Source of the DNA: Reinekea sp. G2M2-21
GTDB lineage: Bacteria; Pseudomonadota; Gammaproteobacteria; Pseudomonadales; Natronospirillaceae
Direction of reading: 5' to 3'
Assembly: GCF_015687175.1 (NCBI RefSeq)
Contig: NZ_JADPQG010000007.1
Span: 175,626-239,625 of the forward strand
Length of the DNA stretch: 64,000 bases
The translations under genes were made by a program, and so were the position numbers. The notes under the pieces were generated by a model. That model was not told the DNA's origin. It ran no database searches and saw only the letters and a program-made list of their open reading frames with translations. Shown piece by piece: positions 55,147 to 63,687 of this stretch. Positions within the stretch are counted from its first letter, which is position 1. The number at the start of each line of letters is the position of its first letter.

Positions 55147-55459
55147 CAGACCACCTCTCTACAATCGTCTTCAGGGCTTTCTTCTGGTCGGCTGTCAGAT
55201 CTTCTTGTTCGTTTTTAGGATAGATATACAGCATGAAAATTTGATCATCAGCGGTCTTCCAGTAATAGATAGCTCTAACACCGCCGCTTTTTCCTCTGCC
55301 TTCGAGCTTCCAGCGTACTTTCCTTAGTCCAGCAGTACCTTGAATCACACTGCCCATATCCGGGCGGCATACCAAGGCTTCTTGCAACTCTTTGTATTCG
55401 TCATCACTCATTAGCTCTTTTATACGCCGAGTGAAGAAACTGGTTTCAACAATAATCAT
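55139..55459 (-). CDS. HigB/RelE-type toxin
   Basis: 106 residues. RelE-fold landmarks: FFTRRIKEL, GLRKVRWKLEGRGKSGG, RAIYYWK and IFMLYIYPKNEQEDL, with a C-terminal basic helix. Ribosome-dependent mRNA cleavage is the known activity of this family. Toxin first, antitoxin second, as in higBA. The operator lies ten bases upstream of the start. Confidence 0.9.
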   Translation of the reverse strand: MIIVETSFFTRRIKELMSDDEYKELQEALVCRPDMGSVIQGTAGLRKVRWKLEGRGKSGGVRAIYYWKTADDQIFMLYIYPKNEQEDLTADQKKALKTIVERWSDE

Positions 55460-55469
55460 AGGTCGAGAC

Positions 55470-55488
55470 TATACGCCTTTGGCGTATA
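55470..55488 (-). promoter_or_regulatory. Operator of the HigBA pair
   Basis: TATACGCC, three bases, GGCGTATA: a perfect 8+3+8 dyad just upstream of the toxin gene, overlapping the likely promoter. Fits autorepression by HigA. Confidence 0.75.
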
Positions 55489-55555
55489 AAATCAAGATTC
55501 GGTCAAATTCTAGAAATTGCAAAGAAATGACAGGAAGACCCCTGCCTGGTTGGTA

Positions 55556-55823
55556 TTAGAAGGAATCTTCTGCAGTAAAAGGTCTATCGCAGTCATCACA
55601 GCTAATGTTCAGGTTAGCCTTGCCATAAACCTTTGCTCTGCAGCCTTCACAGACGTATTTGGTCCGGGTTGGTTTCTTTGCGACTTCCCGTTGAACAAAG
55701 GTATCCGGAGCCAGCGATCCTAGCGGTTCTCGACCCCTTTATCTCCAAAATACTCGGACAGGGGCACAAATAGATCTTCGAGACCGAGTTGATTTTAATG
55801 GATTTTTGCATAGTTTTTGTCAT
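55556..55823 (-). pseudogene. Frameshifted zinc-ribbon gene (SprT-like C-terminus)
   Basis: A gene beginning MTKTMQKSIK (RBS GAGGAAC, ATG 55823) continues in a second frame (NQLGLEDLFVPLSEYFGDKG) and then in a third (EPLGSLAPDTFVQREVAKKP) that ends with TKYVCEGCRAKVYGK...ISCDDC. The four-cysteine end is the type found at the C-terminus of SprT-like proteins on plasmids. Two frameshifts make it non-functional unless there are sequencing errors. Confidence 0.5.
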
Positions 55824-55898
55824 GTTGGTTCCTCGTTATAGGATGTTATTTTGATTCGCTTCATCATTAAAAGCGAAATGGATAATCCCACTGTTTCT

Positions 55899-56309
55899 TC
55901 AGGTACCAAACAACCTCATGCCAAAGGCATAAGGCAATAGTCTCTTAAAAGCTTGGTTAATCTCGATTCTCTCTTTGCCAATGGGATAAGGGTGCATTGT
56001 ATTGTCGGGGTAGTCATCCTGAGTTGTACCGGTCACTAACCACTTTGTGCCGTTACTGTCACTTGTAATTGTATCCTCAATAAATGCTTCGAAAGCTCTC
56101 GCCATTAATTCTTCGGGCAAATCCCAATACTTCCTGCCACCTTTTTGAGCCGTAATCTTTTGAGCGCAAGCAACGTATTTTATTGAATTTCTTACAACAG
56201 ATACGATTTTATGAAATGCGAGGAGCTGGTGTTTTTGCTCCAACGTTTGGGAAGCAACGGGCTTGTCTCTGTACCAAAGAAGGGGTTCTATGTAAGTAAA
56301 GGCCCGCAC
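55899..56309 (-). pseudogene. LPD1-domain fragment of a polyvalent protein
   Basis: 136 residues. WDLPEELMARAFEAFIEDT, then KWLVTGTTQ and HPYPIGKERIEINQAF follow the LPD1 domain of large polyvalent proteins carried by plasmids and ICEs. Such proteins have over a thousand residues, so this is the C-terminal fragment of one. The upstream part is lost, replaced by decayed DNA and the Tn3-type element. Confidence 0.55.
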
Positions 56310-56642
56310 TGTTCAACTATTGCGGTACTCAGGTGCCATCTTTATAATTCATCGATAGGAATCGAAAATGGAAAGCAAAACTATGATCAGTACAAAACAA
56401 ATTACTTTTGGATGCACTGCTGGGGGAGCTAATAAAATAAGTCCTCAGTTAAAGTCTATCTTACGTGACAATAAAAAGGGGGAGCTGAATATAGTGTTTG
56501 TTGAATGCCTGCCTCAAAAGGCGGCAAAATAGGTATTAAAGACAATTTTCAATGTTGTTTTATTATGGGGTTCTAGGGATTTTCCCTCCATGGATTGCAA
56601 TTCTCTCTACAGGCCCCGTCATTCATAGCTTGTAGAGGGGTA

Positions 56643-56846
56643 TTACTTCTCTGAGTTCGGTATGTAATCCTCGATTGACGCCATCAAATACTCAATATCC
56701 GGTGCGTCATCGTCCTCTGCAAACAGATATTTCCCTCTAAAGTTTATGTTTCTCCAAGCAACAGGTGATGCTCTTTTGATGGTGTCTGACAATTCGTCTT
56801 TGCCCTGGCGCTCAAAGCGTGAGTCCTGTTTGATGTGTACGATCAT
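56643..56846 (-). pseudogene. Tn3 transposase C-terminal remnant
   Basis: 67 residues. ASPVAWRNINFRGKYLF matches the conserved end of Tn3-family transposases (SPLGWEHINLTGDY), 20 residues before the protein terminus. The catalytic DDE part is gone. Confidence 0.7.
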
Positions 56847-57093
56847 TCCAAGTTTCTACGGCTAGTATCGATAAAATCCGGTCATAGATGCGAGATTTTT
56901 GGTCTGCTTTGAGGCTGAAGCGACGGAACCTCATGCCATCAAAGTAGCGGTCAGCGATAAATCGCAAGTCAGCCTGCATTGATTTGAAGTTGGGACTTAA
57001 CAATATGGGCTTAGACCTGAAATAGCCTAATAACGCAATGGCGGTTATACGGTACTTACGGTCTCGGATTCGGTTAATTTCCAGCAAATGCAC
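56812..57093 (-). pseudogene. Tn3 transposase N-terminal remnant (DUF4158-like)
   Basis: 93 residues. RIRDRKYRITAIALLGYFRSKPILLSP is the start of a DUF4158-type transposase N-terminus, with FIADRYF and RRFSLKADQKSRIYDRIL following. It runs directly into the C-terminal remnant in another frame, showing a large internal deletion of some 900 codons. Confidence 0.6.
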
Positions 57094-57396
57094 GATCGCT
57101 GAGATTGAAAAAGAAGCGTTGATCGGCTTCAGAAAAAGAAGGGGGCAGAGTAAAGTTCGTCGACTTCAGCAGTTGTGAGTATCGATAATCGTCTTTGTTT
57201 GAGCATGCAACCATCCAAAAATCAGTTAAAATACCGATAATTGGAACAAGATTGAAATTAATGCGCCTCTACAGGCCATGAATGACGGGGGCTACAGAGG
57301 GAATTGCAATCCATGGAGGGAAAATCCCCAGAACCCCTACACGGAACCCCTACTTCCAGCACTAAAAACGTCAGTGAGCTACGATCAAACAGATAA

Positions 57397-57858
57397 TCAA
57401 CATAACTCTCGATCTTCAATATTAAGTAGATCGTATCCTAACCAGTGGTATTCAGCGATTTTTTCTTTTTCCAACTGGCGAGCTTCATCATATGTGTCAG
57501 CGTAACAAAGTACTTCTATGATAGGGAGCTCACCCGAAAATACCTTCTTAAATCTGCGCGCATGAGCCCTCTTCCTCTTTTTGAGATTTTGGGTTTGCCC
57601 TATATAGACCGGTTTTAAGTTATGAGGATTCTTAATGAGGTATATACAATACCCATTGTCTATTTCAAGGTTAATTTTAGTGTTACCACCACGTTCTTTA
57701 TTTGCAGAAATAACTTCTCTGCGTGTTGCGTATTTTCCACTGCTTACCAACATGTGCGCTATCGAAGTGGGAGTTCGGCCAGATACATTACTTAGCTGTT
57801 CTACTGTATCTCCTTGGTCCCATCTAGCGACTAAGTACTGATTGCTCTTTGATGTCAT
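57397..57858 (-). CDS. GIY-YIG nuclease-domain protein with N-terminal HTH
   Basis: 153 residues. About 1-50 is a helix-turn-helix-like segment (ARWDQGDTVEQLSNVSGRTPTS-type), then GYCIYLI (69-75), VYIGQTQN (84-91), the basic catalytic stretch KKRKRAHARR and a C-terminal Glu-rich helix ending in IAEY. This gives the GIY-YIG nuclease core: GIY-like, YIG and Arg, Glu. Such small proteins are homing-type or repair-type endonucleases; with its own DNA-binding domain it could be specific. Independent reverse gene. Confidence 0.75.
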   Translation of the reverse strand: MTSKSNQYLVARWDQGDTVEQLSNVSGRTPTSIAHMLVSSGKYATRREVISANKERGGNTKINLEIDNGYCIYLIKNPHNLKPVYIGQTQNLKKRKRAHARRFKKVFSGELPIIEVLCYADTYDEARQLEKEKIAEYHWLGYDLLNIEDRELC

Positions 57859-57914
57859 CGTTCACATTGTTTCCTTCATATTTACTGAACTTCGGTCCTT
57901 GATTTTTGTATCCA

Positions 57915-58346
57915 TCATAGTAACTCAGAAGTTCTAATAGCCCTCTCAACTATTACACCAAGAAGACCTCTTAGTTCGTCGCTTGTATACCCGTTGTCCC
58001 AGACTTTTAACTTATAAATGCCACCTTCCTCTTTGATTTTGAAGCTAGGCTTGGGCTTAATCACACTTGGAAACAAACCAGTAATTACAAGTCGATCACC
58101 CCTAAACCTCTCAACGTTATAATTTGATTCGCTAGGCTGAATGGATGTAATGTATTCTCGTTTTAATGATAAGGAATACTCTGTATTGAGGTAATCTTCC
58201 AGATATTGAAACTCTGAATAAATCTTAATAACCCCAAGATGCAATGCCATCGAAATGATGATACTTAACAATGCAGCGATTAATATAAATGCTACACCTA
58301 ATTGTGCGTTTTGTTGAAGTAAATTTTTTTCGCTTTTTTCCAACAT
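57915..58346 (-). CDS. Membrane-anchored protein, unknown
   Basis: 143 residues: charged N-terminus, one hydrophobic segment (about 17-37), then an extracytoplasmic or cytoplasmic domain of about 100 residues, no cysteines. No family recognised. It lies downstream of the helicase-nuclease pair by about 110 bases on the same strand. Confidence 0.6.
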   Translation of the reverse strand: MLEKSEKNLLQQNAQLGVAFILIAALLSIIISMALHLGVIKIYSEFQYLEDYLNTEYSLSLKREYITSIQPSESNYNVERFRGDRLVITGLFPSVIKPKPSFKIKEEGGIYKLKVWDNGYTSDELRGLLGVIVERAIRTSELL

Positions 58347-58453
58347 TTAACCACCTATTTTGCCTTGGCTTCTTCACGTGTTTTTTCTAATATCTATTTT
58401 CAATCTTATGAGCTCTGAGAGTTTCTGTTTTATCTTAAATTGGTTCTACTAAC

Positions 58454-60184
58454 TCAGATCAAAACCAGTTGATCTTCAGTTGATACCGTACGAGTTTCAA
58501 CAGTATCAGGTATCTGTACTTTTCTCTGTTTCAAAAATGCCCTGGCCATTCTTTTAATTCGATCTGGATCTGATTGCTGAGTTTCCTTACGCATACCCGG
58601 GTCTTGAATGCCACGGCCTTGCGATTCCTTAAGCCCCAATACATCGAGCATTACAGGGTCTGAACCATAATTTGTCACAGCATAGAATGCGAATACCTCA
58701 TCTTCCTGACCATCACGATCCAATCGACCGTTGGCTTGTACATGAATGTTCGGGGCGGGATCAAGTTCTCCATGAATCGCAGTACTGCAGCGATATTGTA
58801 GTCCATCCGTTCCAGAGCCAGAACGTAAACTCATGATCAAAACATCTGTTTCACAATTCAAAAACCGCTGTTTGTTTTCTTCTTTCTGAGCCAGGGTTTC
58901 ACTTCCGGTAAACATCGCGGGTTTTAGATCATATAATTCATTATTCCAGATCCTGTAAACCTCTCGATGCCAACCAAAAAGAATTACAGGGGTACCTGAT
59001 TCCACAAACATACGAACCCACGCTGCTACAGCTTTAGCTTTAGAGATGCCAGTTAATTCACGCATCCGCATATCGAATTCTCGGGCTGCTTGTCCTGACT
59101 CCTCAAACGAACCGGTGAGAGTAGTGATAGCCAACTTTTCTGCGAGGGCTTCCGCATCCGCCACTGACTTCTCATCGGGATCAATCCAGTAGAGTTCTGG
59201 TTTCAATTGTTTGGCTTCCTGACCCACGTCCTGTTTACGTCTGCGAAGCACAACATTGTTTTCAACCAGGTAAGAACCCAGTGCGTCTGGATCGCGCACA
59301 ACTTTTTTCGCACCGAAGTCCCCATCACACCACTCTCGGACAAATTCATCAGCGGTACCTAACAAGTCAGGCTTAAACAAGCTAATAATGTTGTAAGCTT
59401 CAATGCCGTAACCATAGATCAACGTGGCAGTCAGTCCAAATTTGATATCAACCACCTGACAAATTTGAAACGCTGCTTCACCTTTGTTGGTATTACGTCC
59501 GTGTCTCAGTTGCTGAACTTCATCGAACGCAATAGCTTTGACCCAACCAGCACTTAAGACATCGACCCAGCCAGCCAACTGAGTGTATTTAAAAATGTAA
59601 ACGTCCGAAGGCGGCAAATCATACGGTTTATTGGTTTTGGCTAAATGAACGGTTCCGGCGATAAATGATTGCGCTTTCTCGTACCACTGTTTTTGCAGAT
59701 GCGGTTCGCAAATGATAACCAGCGGTGCACAGTTGGCCAGAGTATAAAGACCCAAACCGCTGTAGGTTTTTCCTAACCCAACATCGTCGATGAGAATCCC
59801 CGATTGGACAATGCCCGCCCAATCTAGGAATATGTTTTGATAACCCCGAAAAACCTGACCTTTTTTTAAGCCGCCTCGTTCGGTTGGTTGATAGTCTGGT
59901 AGTTTAATGCGATCCGCTTCGGCCTGATTCACCAAGTAAGCTTCTGTTTGCTGTTTCAAGTATGTACTGTCTTGCTCGGCAACCACCAGAGGATACCGTT
60001 GGGTAAACCATAAAATATCGGCGGCGGTATCTGGGGAGTGCGTGAGTTCAAACCGACCGGTCGCTCCGGTGGCTACCCGCGGGAACATACGTTTCAGCCG
60101 AATAGCGACGTGGGCTTCCAGATGTTCAATGACCCAATGTTGGTTGGCGTTATCGAAGGCTAGGTTGCCGTATGTGCGGATCAT
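58454..60184 (-). CDS. SNF2-like superfamily 2 helicase
   Basis: 576 residues. Walker A DDVGLGKT (133-140), Walker B DEVQ (221-224), motif III FGLTAT near 253, and the C-terminal lobe with VLIMSLRSGSGTDGLQ and QANGRLDRDGQ. This is the SNF2/RapA type of DNA translocase, compact, without extra domains. Its start overlaps the upstream nuclease gene by four bases, which makes a coupled helicase-nuclease pair, a layout often seen in phages and mobile elements for DNA degradation or remodelling. Confidence 0.88.
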   Translation of the reverse strand: MIRTYGNLAFDNANQHWVIEHLEAHVAIRLKRMFPRVATGATGRFELTHSPDTAADILWFTQRYPLVVAEQDSTYLKQQTEAYLVNQAEADRIKLPDYQPTERGGLKKGQVFRGYQNIFLDWAGIVQSGILIDDVGLGKTYSGLGLYTLANCAPLVIICEPHLQKQWYEKAQSFIAGTVHLAKTNKPYDLPPSDVYIFKYTQLAGWVDVLSAGWVKAIAFDEVQQLRHGRNTNKGEAAFQICQVVDIKFGLTATLIYGYGIEAYNIISLFKPDLLGTADEFVREWCDGDFGAKKVVRDPDALGSYLVENNVVLRRRKQDVGQEAKQLKPELYWIDPDEKSVADAEALAEKLAITTLTGSFEESGQAAREFDMRMRELTGISKAKAVAAWVRMFVESGTPVILFGWHREVYRIWNNELYDLKPAMFTGSETLAQKEENKQRFLNCETDVLIMSLRSGSGTDGLQYRCSTAIHGELDPAPNIHVQANGRLDRDGQEDEVFAFYAVTNYGSDPVMLDVLGLKESQGRGIQDPGMRKETQQSDPDRIKRMARAFLKQRKVQIPDTVETRTVSTEDQLVLI

Positions 60185-60567
60185 AGGTGGGCCACTCCCA
60201 AATGAAGAACACGTACCGGTTTACCGTTCACCGGACTAGGCAAGCCTTGCGCGCGACCGGTGGCAAGAATTAAGCCCCTGATTTCGGGAAACCCACAGTA
60301 ACGCTCTACTTGTCGATACACACGGGCTTTGCTCCACTTCTTGCTGGCTTTAATTTCCAAGCCAATCTTCGAAATTGGAAAATAGAAGTCGATTCGATTG
60401 CTTGAGTCCAACCGAAACTCCGCTTCGAAAGTGACTCCCTGCGTGGTCAAGAATTCACATATTTGTTGTTGACACAAAGCTTCGTCCTGATAGTCGAACG
60501 CGCGTTGCAATAGCAGTTGGCTTAGCAATTGCAAACTGTGTTGTGTCTTGGTGACATAAGGTACCAT
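60181..60567 (-). CDS. PD-(D/E)XK nuclease coupled to the helicase
   Basis: ATG 60567 has GAGGG at a good distance; ATG 60588 would add seven residues. 128 residues. NRIDFYF...GLEIKASK gives D60 and E71-x-K73 (chosen start), with a small basic C-terminal part. The enzyme is comparable in size to VRR-NUC-type and other small nucleases. Translational coupling to an SNF2 translocase suggests one complex; target unknown. Confidence 0.75.
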   Translation of the reverse strand: MVPYVTKTQHSLQLLSQLLLQRAFDYQDEALCQQQICEFLTTQGVTFEAEFRLDSSNRIDFYFPISKIGLEIKASKKWSKARVYRQVERYCGFPEIRGLILATGRAQGLPSPVNGKPVRVLHLGVAHL

Positions 60568-60685
60568 CGATTTACCCTCGCGCTTCATGTGATACTAGGA
60601 TGATCCCAAATTTATGGGAAGTATTTTTGCATGCTTCGACATTTTGGGTAGCGTATCTTTCAATACTACTTTTACTTTGTATTCG

Positions 60686-60874
60686 CTATGGACGAATTGA
60701 GTCTTTAATTCGGCTTACTGCCTGGTTAACCAGTGCAGCTTCCTCATTTGTCAGACCATCAACACCGACATAATGAGCTTTAACAATCGCAGCAGCCTGA
60801 TCTGAGTTCAAAACAGCTTACACTTGAATATCATCTGGTCCTAGCATGTCTTTGTAATATTGCAGTGTTGCCAT
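60686..60874 (-). pseudogene. Small gene interrupted by an ochre codon
   Basis: AAAGGA precedes ATG 60874; the frame reads MATLQYYKDMLGPDDIQV, then TAA (60818-60820), then in the same frame VLNSDQAAAIVKAHYVGVDG...EEAALVNQAVSRIK to a stop at 60686. The second part is clearly protein-like, so a single stop interrupted a 62-residue gene, or the stop is a sequencing error. Confidence 0.5.
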
Positions 60875-60889
60875 CGATTTTTCCTTTAA

Positions 60890-61183
60890 CTATTTCTTAC
60901 CCGAAACCGAATAGAATTTAGAGCGACGTAATCGTGCAATTTGGTCGCTTGTTAAGTAGTCTGCCTGAAATAGCGCCCGAGTTATGCCGACTGATATTGT
61001 TTCGAAGAACAGACTAAAGCCTCCTCTCAAAGATGCCCACAAACTCGGACACTGAATGCCCAGTCGCTCGAAGCGAGTCCTCAAAAAGATTCCAATTATC
61101 AGCCATGCAAACAGGCCAAACGTCATCCACAAAAGAGGCAAGATAATGATGGAGCTAATGAAGATTTGTAGTAGTTCAAGCAT
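60890..61183 (-). CDS. Small membrane protein (97 aa)
   Basis: One long or two adjacent N-terminal hydrophobic segments (about 5-35), a basic middle and a Lys-rich end. AGAAGGG precedes the ATG. It is expressed from a promoter with a perfect 9-bp dyad between -35 and -10, so it is tightly regulated. Small toxic membrane peptides have this type of control, but no partner antitoxin is identified. Confidence 0.6.
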   Translation of the reverse strand: MLELLQIFISSIIILPLLWMTFGLFAWLIIGIFLRTRFERLGIQCPSLWASLRGGFSLFFETISVGITRALFQADYLTSDQIARLRRSKFYSVSGKK

Positions 61184-61225
61184 TGCGATTTTTCCCTTCT
61201 CTCGAATTCTTTATGTATGCACTAC

Positions 61226-61253
61226 ATTATAGTTCCCATTGGGAACTATGCAA
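61226..61253 (-). promoter_or_regulatory. Promoter with embedded operator
   Basis: On the reverse strand: TTGCAT (-35-like), 16 bases, TATAAT (-10), and between them ATAGTTCCC / GGGAACTAT (61229-61249), a perfect 9+3+9 dyad. It drives the 97-residue membrane-protein gene. Typical repressor site of a phage-like or antitoxin-like regulator. Confidence 0.7.
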
Positions 61254-61618
61254 GCCTTTTCACTACTAATCAGGTTGCCTGTACATCAGCTAGATTATCG
61301 AATGTTTCGATATGCGCTGATATGTACTTTGGTTCCTTTTGATTACCCGACAAGTACTCACTCATTTTCGGCTTCTGTAAATGCCGACACTGTAAGCTCT
61401 GCGCGCAATCGAAAAACTGGCCTAAGTGTTTTTTCCGACAATGAACCTCCTTCTTCCTATACTGCATCGCCAGTATATATTTCATGGTATTTGGCACTAG
61501 ATTCACCAGGCCACCTCTCTGTGAAGTTAACTTCAGACGTGCAAAATAACTTACCTATTTTTAATCGGCAAATGATGCTACCGCCTCAGAGCTGACACCT
61601 TCCATTATTTCAACTGAT
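61254..61618. other. Intergenic stretch without a convincing gene
   Basis: About 360 bases. Open frames on both strands lack an RBS and have poor composition. A decayed reverse gene is possible, as stretches like RPVFRLRAELTVSAF are protein-like in one frame, but stops interrupt it. Confidence 0.35.
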
Positions 61619-62488
61619 TCAGTTGTAATGATCTTGCTTTAAGCAATTCAGCGAAGAGAAGCCGCGAAGACTTCCGGGTTTGGCAAATACGGCTGTCTGA
61701 GGAGGATAACCATAATCAAGTCGACGTCTAATTGTACTTTGTGTATTTCCAGATCTGTTTGCCCAATCAGACAAGGTCCTTGTCTCGTTTTCGATGGTAA
61801 TTAATCGTAAGTCACTTCTTGAGTCTTGGCGCGCTCTGATCGCCTCTATTATTTTATGGAAGTGTGTCGGTTTAGGTTTGTGCTTTGGAAGGGGTTTACC
61901 AATTTCCTTACTATATTTCTGTAATGTTGCATCCGCAATTCCCGTAATATTTGCCAAAGTGTGGCAACTGATGTTTTGTTGCATTGCAATCTCTATTAGA
62001 GTTTTAAAGGACATGCCCTGATTGGTTAAAACACGGTTATTCAAAAGCTCAAATGACCTAGGATGCTTGTATCCAACTCGCTTAAGTCGATAACATAGAT
62101 TTGAATAGTCTAGCTTCCTGAATTTTGACATTTGCGCGAGGCTATCCCCTCGATTTCCAGCAGCAATCGCCATTCGTACCAACCTTGTTTCGAACTTGAT
62201 TCGTTTGAGTTCTATAATGCCATTTAAGGCGTCTTCTCCAATTTCTAACCGTTTTCGTATCGTTTCTTTGCTATGTCCGAGACTCGCAGACAGTCTTAAG
62301 TATTCTGAATACGTTAAGCTTAGATTCGGCACAATTTGATCACACAGATTTTCCGCCTTTGATGGAATTTTAACCTTGTGTTTTCGCCGAATTCTTCTCA
62401 AGAGGTGATGGGAAATCTCATATTTAGTCTTGAGCTCATCTTCTATTGATAATGGGTTGCAAGTAGCTCGTAGTTCGTAGTTCTTCAA
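61619..62488 (-). CDS. Multi-HTH DNA-binding-like protein
   Basis: 289 residues, beginning with a TTG at 62488 that overlaps the upstream gene by about 50 bases; the start is uncertain. Several helix-turn-helix-like units can be picked out (for example HSKETIRKRLEIGED, CHTLANITGIADATLQKYSKEIG, LSDWANRSGNTQSTIRRRLDYGYPP). The last resembles the nuclease-associated modular repeat next to HNH or GIY-YIG homing enzymes. A nuclease domain is not visible, so it may be the DNA-recognition remnant or partner of one. Confidence 0.55.
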   Translation of the reverse strand: MKNYELRATCNPLSIEDELKTKYEISHHLLRRIRRKHKVKIPSKAENLCDQIVPNLSLTYSEYLRLSASLGHSKETIRKRLEIGEDALNGIIELKRIKFETRLVRMAIAAGNRGDSLAQMSKFRKLDYSNLCYRLKRVGYKHPRSFELLNNRVLTNQGMSFKTLIEIAMQQNISCHTLANITGIADATLQKYSKEIGKPLPKHKPKPTHFHKIIEAIRARQDSRSDLRLITIENETRTLSDWANRSGNTQSTIRRRLDYGYPPQTAVFAKPGSLRGFSSLNCLKQDHYN

Positions 62489-62804
62489 CTATTAGGTCTT
62501 CGGCGGGGTGAATGATAGTTTCCTGATTAAAGCGGCTATTAACAACCCTAGGAAGGTCAATTCTTTCGGCGCAACATGCATTGCAACTTCTACTTAATCC
62601 AAACGGTTGTTGCTGGCTATGACGATAGAATTCGGTATCAGCCGGGTAGTACTCTTCACAGTAATAGCAAAATTTCTCCAACTGATTTGTTATCTCGCAC
62701 TTCTGAAATAGCCCTGAGCTAATCCGTCTAGAATAGGAATAGTGGGTTTCGATCGGGCTATAAATTTGTTTCATCGGATACCGTTGGTAGGAATATACTG
62801 GCAT
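62436..62804 (-). CDS. Zinc-binding protein, partner of the multi-HTH gene
   Basis: About 122 residues (ATG 62804; ATG 62774 possible; no good RBS). Core: CEITNQLEKFCYYCEEYY, then GLSRSCNACCAER. This is the C-x2-C...C-x2-C layout of small zinc domains that precede HNH nuclease domains (CxxCxExxP...GLxxxCxxC). It overlaps the multi-HTH gene; the two could once have been one modular homing-type protein. Confidence 0.55.
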   Translation of the reverse strand: MPVYSYQRYPMKQIYSPIETHYSYSRRISSGLFQKCEITNQLEKFCYYCEEYYPADTEFYRHSQQQPFGLSRSCNACCAERIDLPRVVNSRFNQETIIHPAEDLIVEELRTTSYLQPIINRR

Positions 62805-62834
62805 TTGGAATAGAATGCGTCCAAATCCCCCCAA

Positions 62835-63139
62835 TACTGATCAATCATGCTATTTTCTTATAGCAGTCTAATAGTATACTTTTGAACAGCCACTAATACC
62901 GTATCGTAACTTCATTGCACGCCATTTTAGATACTGACTGACAGCTTTTTGCTAAATTAAGCATAGGTTTTAGGAGTCGTTTTCCATCCTGAATCTAGTC
63001 TCCTATTCTTTTTGCATCTATTACCAAATCTATCACTGCTACTGAATATCTGGCCCATCCCAAAACAGCCAATATAAAACTTCATTAGATGGATTGAAAG
63101 GATCCGTGTGATTTGTACACGGTAGCTTAAATACTCAAC
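62835..63139. other. Intergenic stretch, nothing recognised
   Basis: About 300 AT-rich bases without gene, hairpin or repeat that I can support. Confidence 0.4.
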
Positions 63140-63355
63140 CTACCGATTGGCATAGTGATGTTCCGCACAATCAAAGCAACAAAAAACATCTTTAGTTTGC
63201 GGATCGACAAAGTCTGGGTCACTGTCAATCATCTCAACATCACACCCCATACAGCTGAAACTATCTTCCAACTGTTCATTTGACAACTGGCGTCCATAGT
63301 AAGGGGATTTTGGTGGTAAAACGATTTGTGGATTGGCACTACCCCGAGCAATCAT
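63140..63355 (-). CDS. Small zinc-binding protein (71 aa)
   Basis: AAGGAG precedes the ATG. CMGCD...CCFDCAEHH forms a likely four-ligand zinc site in the C-terminal half. Family unknown; resembles the small regulatory zinc proteins of phages and plasmids. Confidence 0.65.
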   Translation of the reverse strand: MIARGSANPQIVLPPKSPYYGRQLSNEQLEDSFSCMGCDVEMIDSDPDFVDPQTKDVFCCFDCAEHHYANR

Positions 63356-63432
63356 ACGTATACTCCTTAATAAATTTACATTTTAATAACAAGTCGATAG
63401 GCTTTGGCTATCATTCCGTTCCTTTATTCCCA

Positions 63433-63687
63433 TTAAGTGTTATCTTCTTCGTTAATGTCCAGTAATACTGACTGTGCTTCGCAACTTATGCAGCGACCTA
63501 AGTTGTTCGCAACCAACTGATTGACACTCTCTCGACCGTAAATGGAACCACATTTCTGGCATTTGAACTGGTCACCCAAAACGGGACCACCTGTGAACGC
63601 ATCAACAGCTGGATTTATGTTATTCCACCTCATAAGCCGCTCAGATTTTACCTTTGCGTTACGCGAACTTGTATTGTTCTTCACCAT
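63433..63687 (-). CDS. Small zinc-ribbon protein (84 aa)
   Basis: Start ATG 63687 preferred (GGGAAG upstream); a longer frame to 63765 would add a hydrophobic stretch that is antisense to the neighbouring gene. CQKCGS and CISCEA, about 20 residues apart, form a zinc ribbon. Overlaps its upstream neighbour by 29 bases. Confidence 0.6.
   Translation of the reverse strand: MVKNNTSSRNAKVKSERLMRWNNINPAVDAFTGGPVLGDQFKCQKCGSIYGRESVNQLVANNLGRCISCEAQSVLLDINEEDNT

Larger units (their letters stand above)
56567..57337. mobile_element. Internally deleted Tn3-family element
   Basis: Inverted ends of at least 38 bp (GGGGTTCT.GGGATTTTCC and on, two differences), starting at 56567 and ending at 57337; similarity extends to about 75 bp. 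Between them lie remnants of a Tn3-type transposase start and end. The right end is followed by a duplicated GGAACCCCTAC. No exact 5-bp target duplication is visible. Confidence 0.65.

Noticed and set aside
61239..61595. Forward open frame of 118 codons
   Set aside because: Starts inside the operator of the reverse gene, has no RBS and a low-quality composition.
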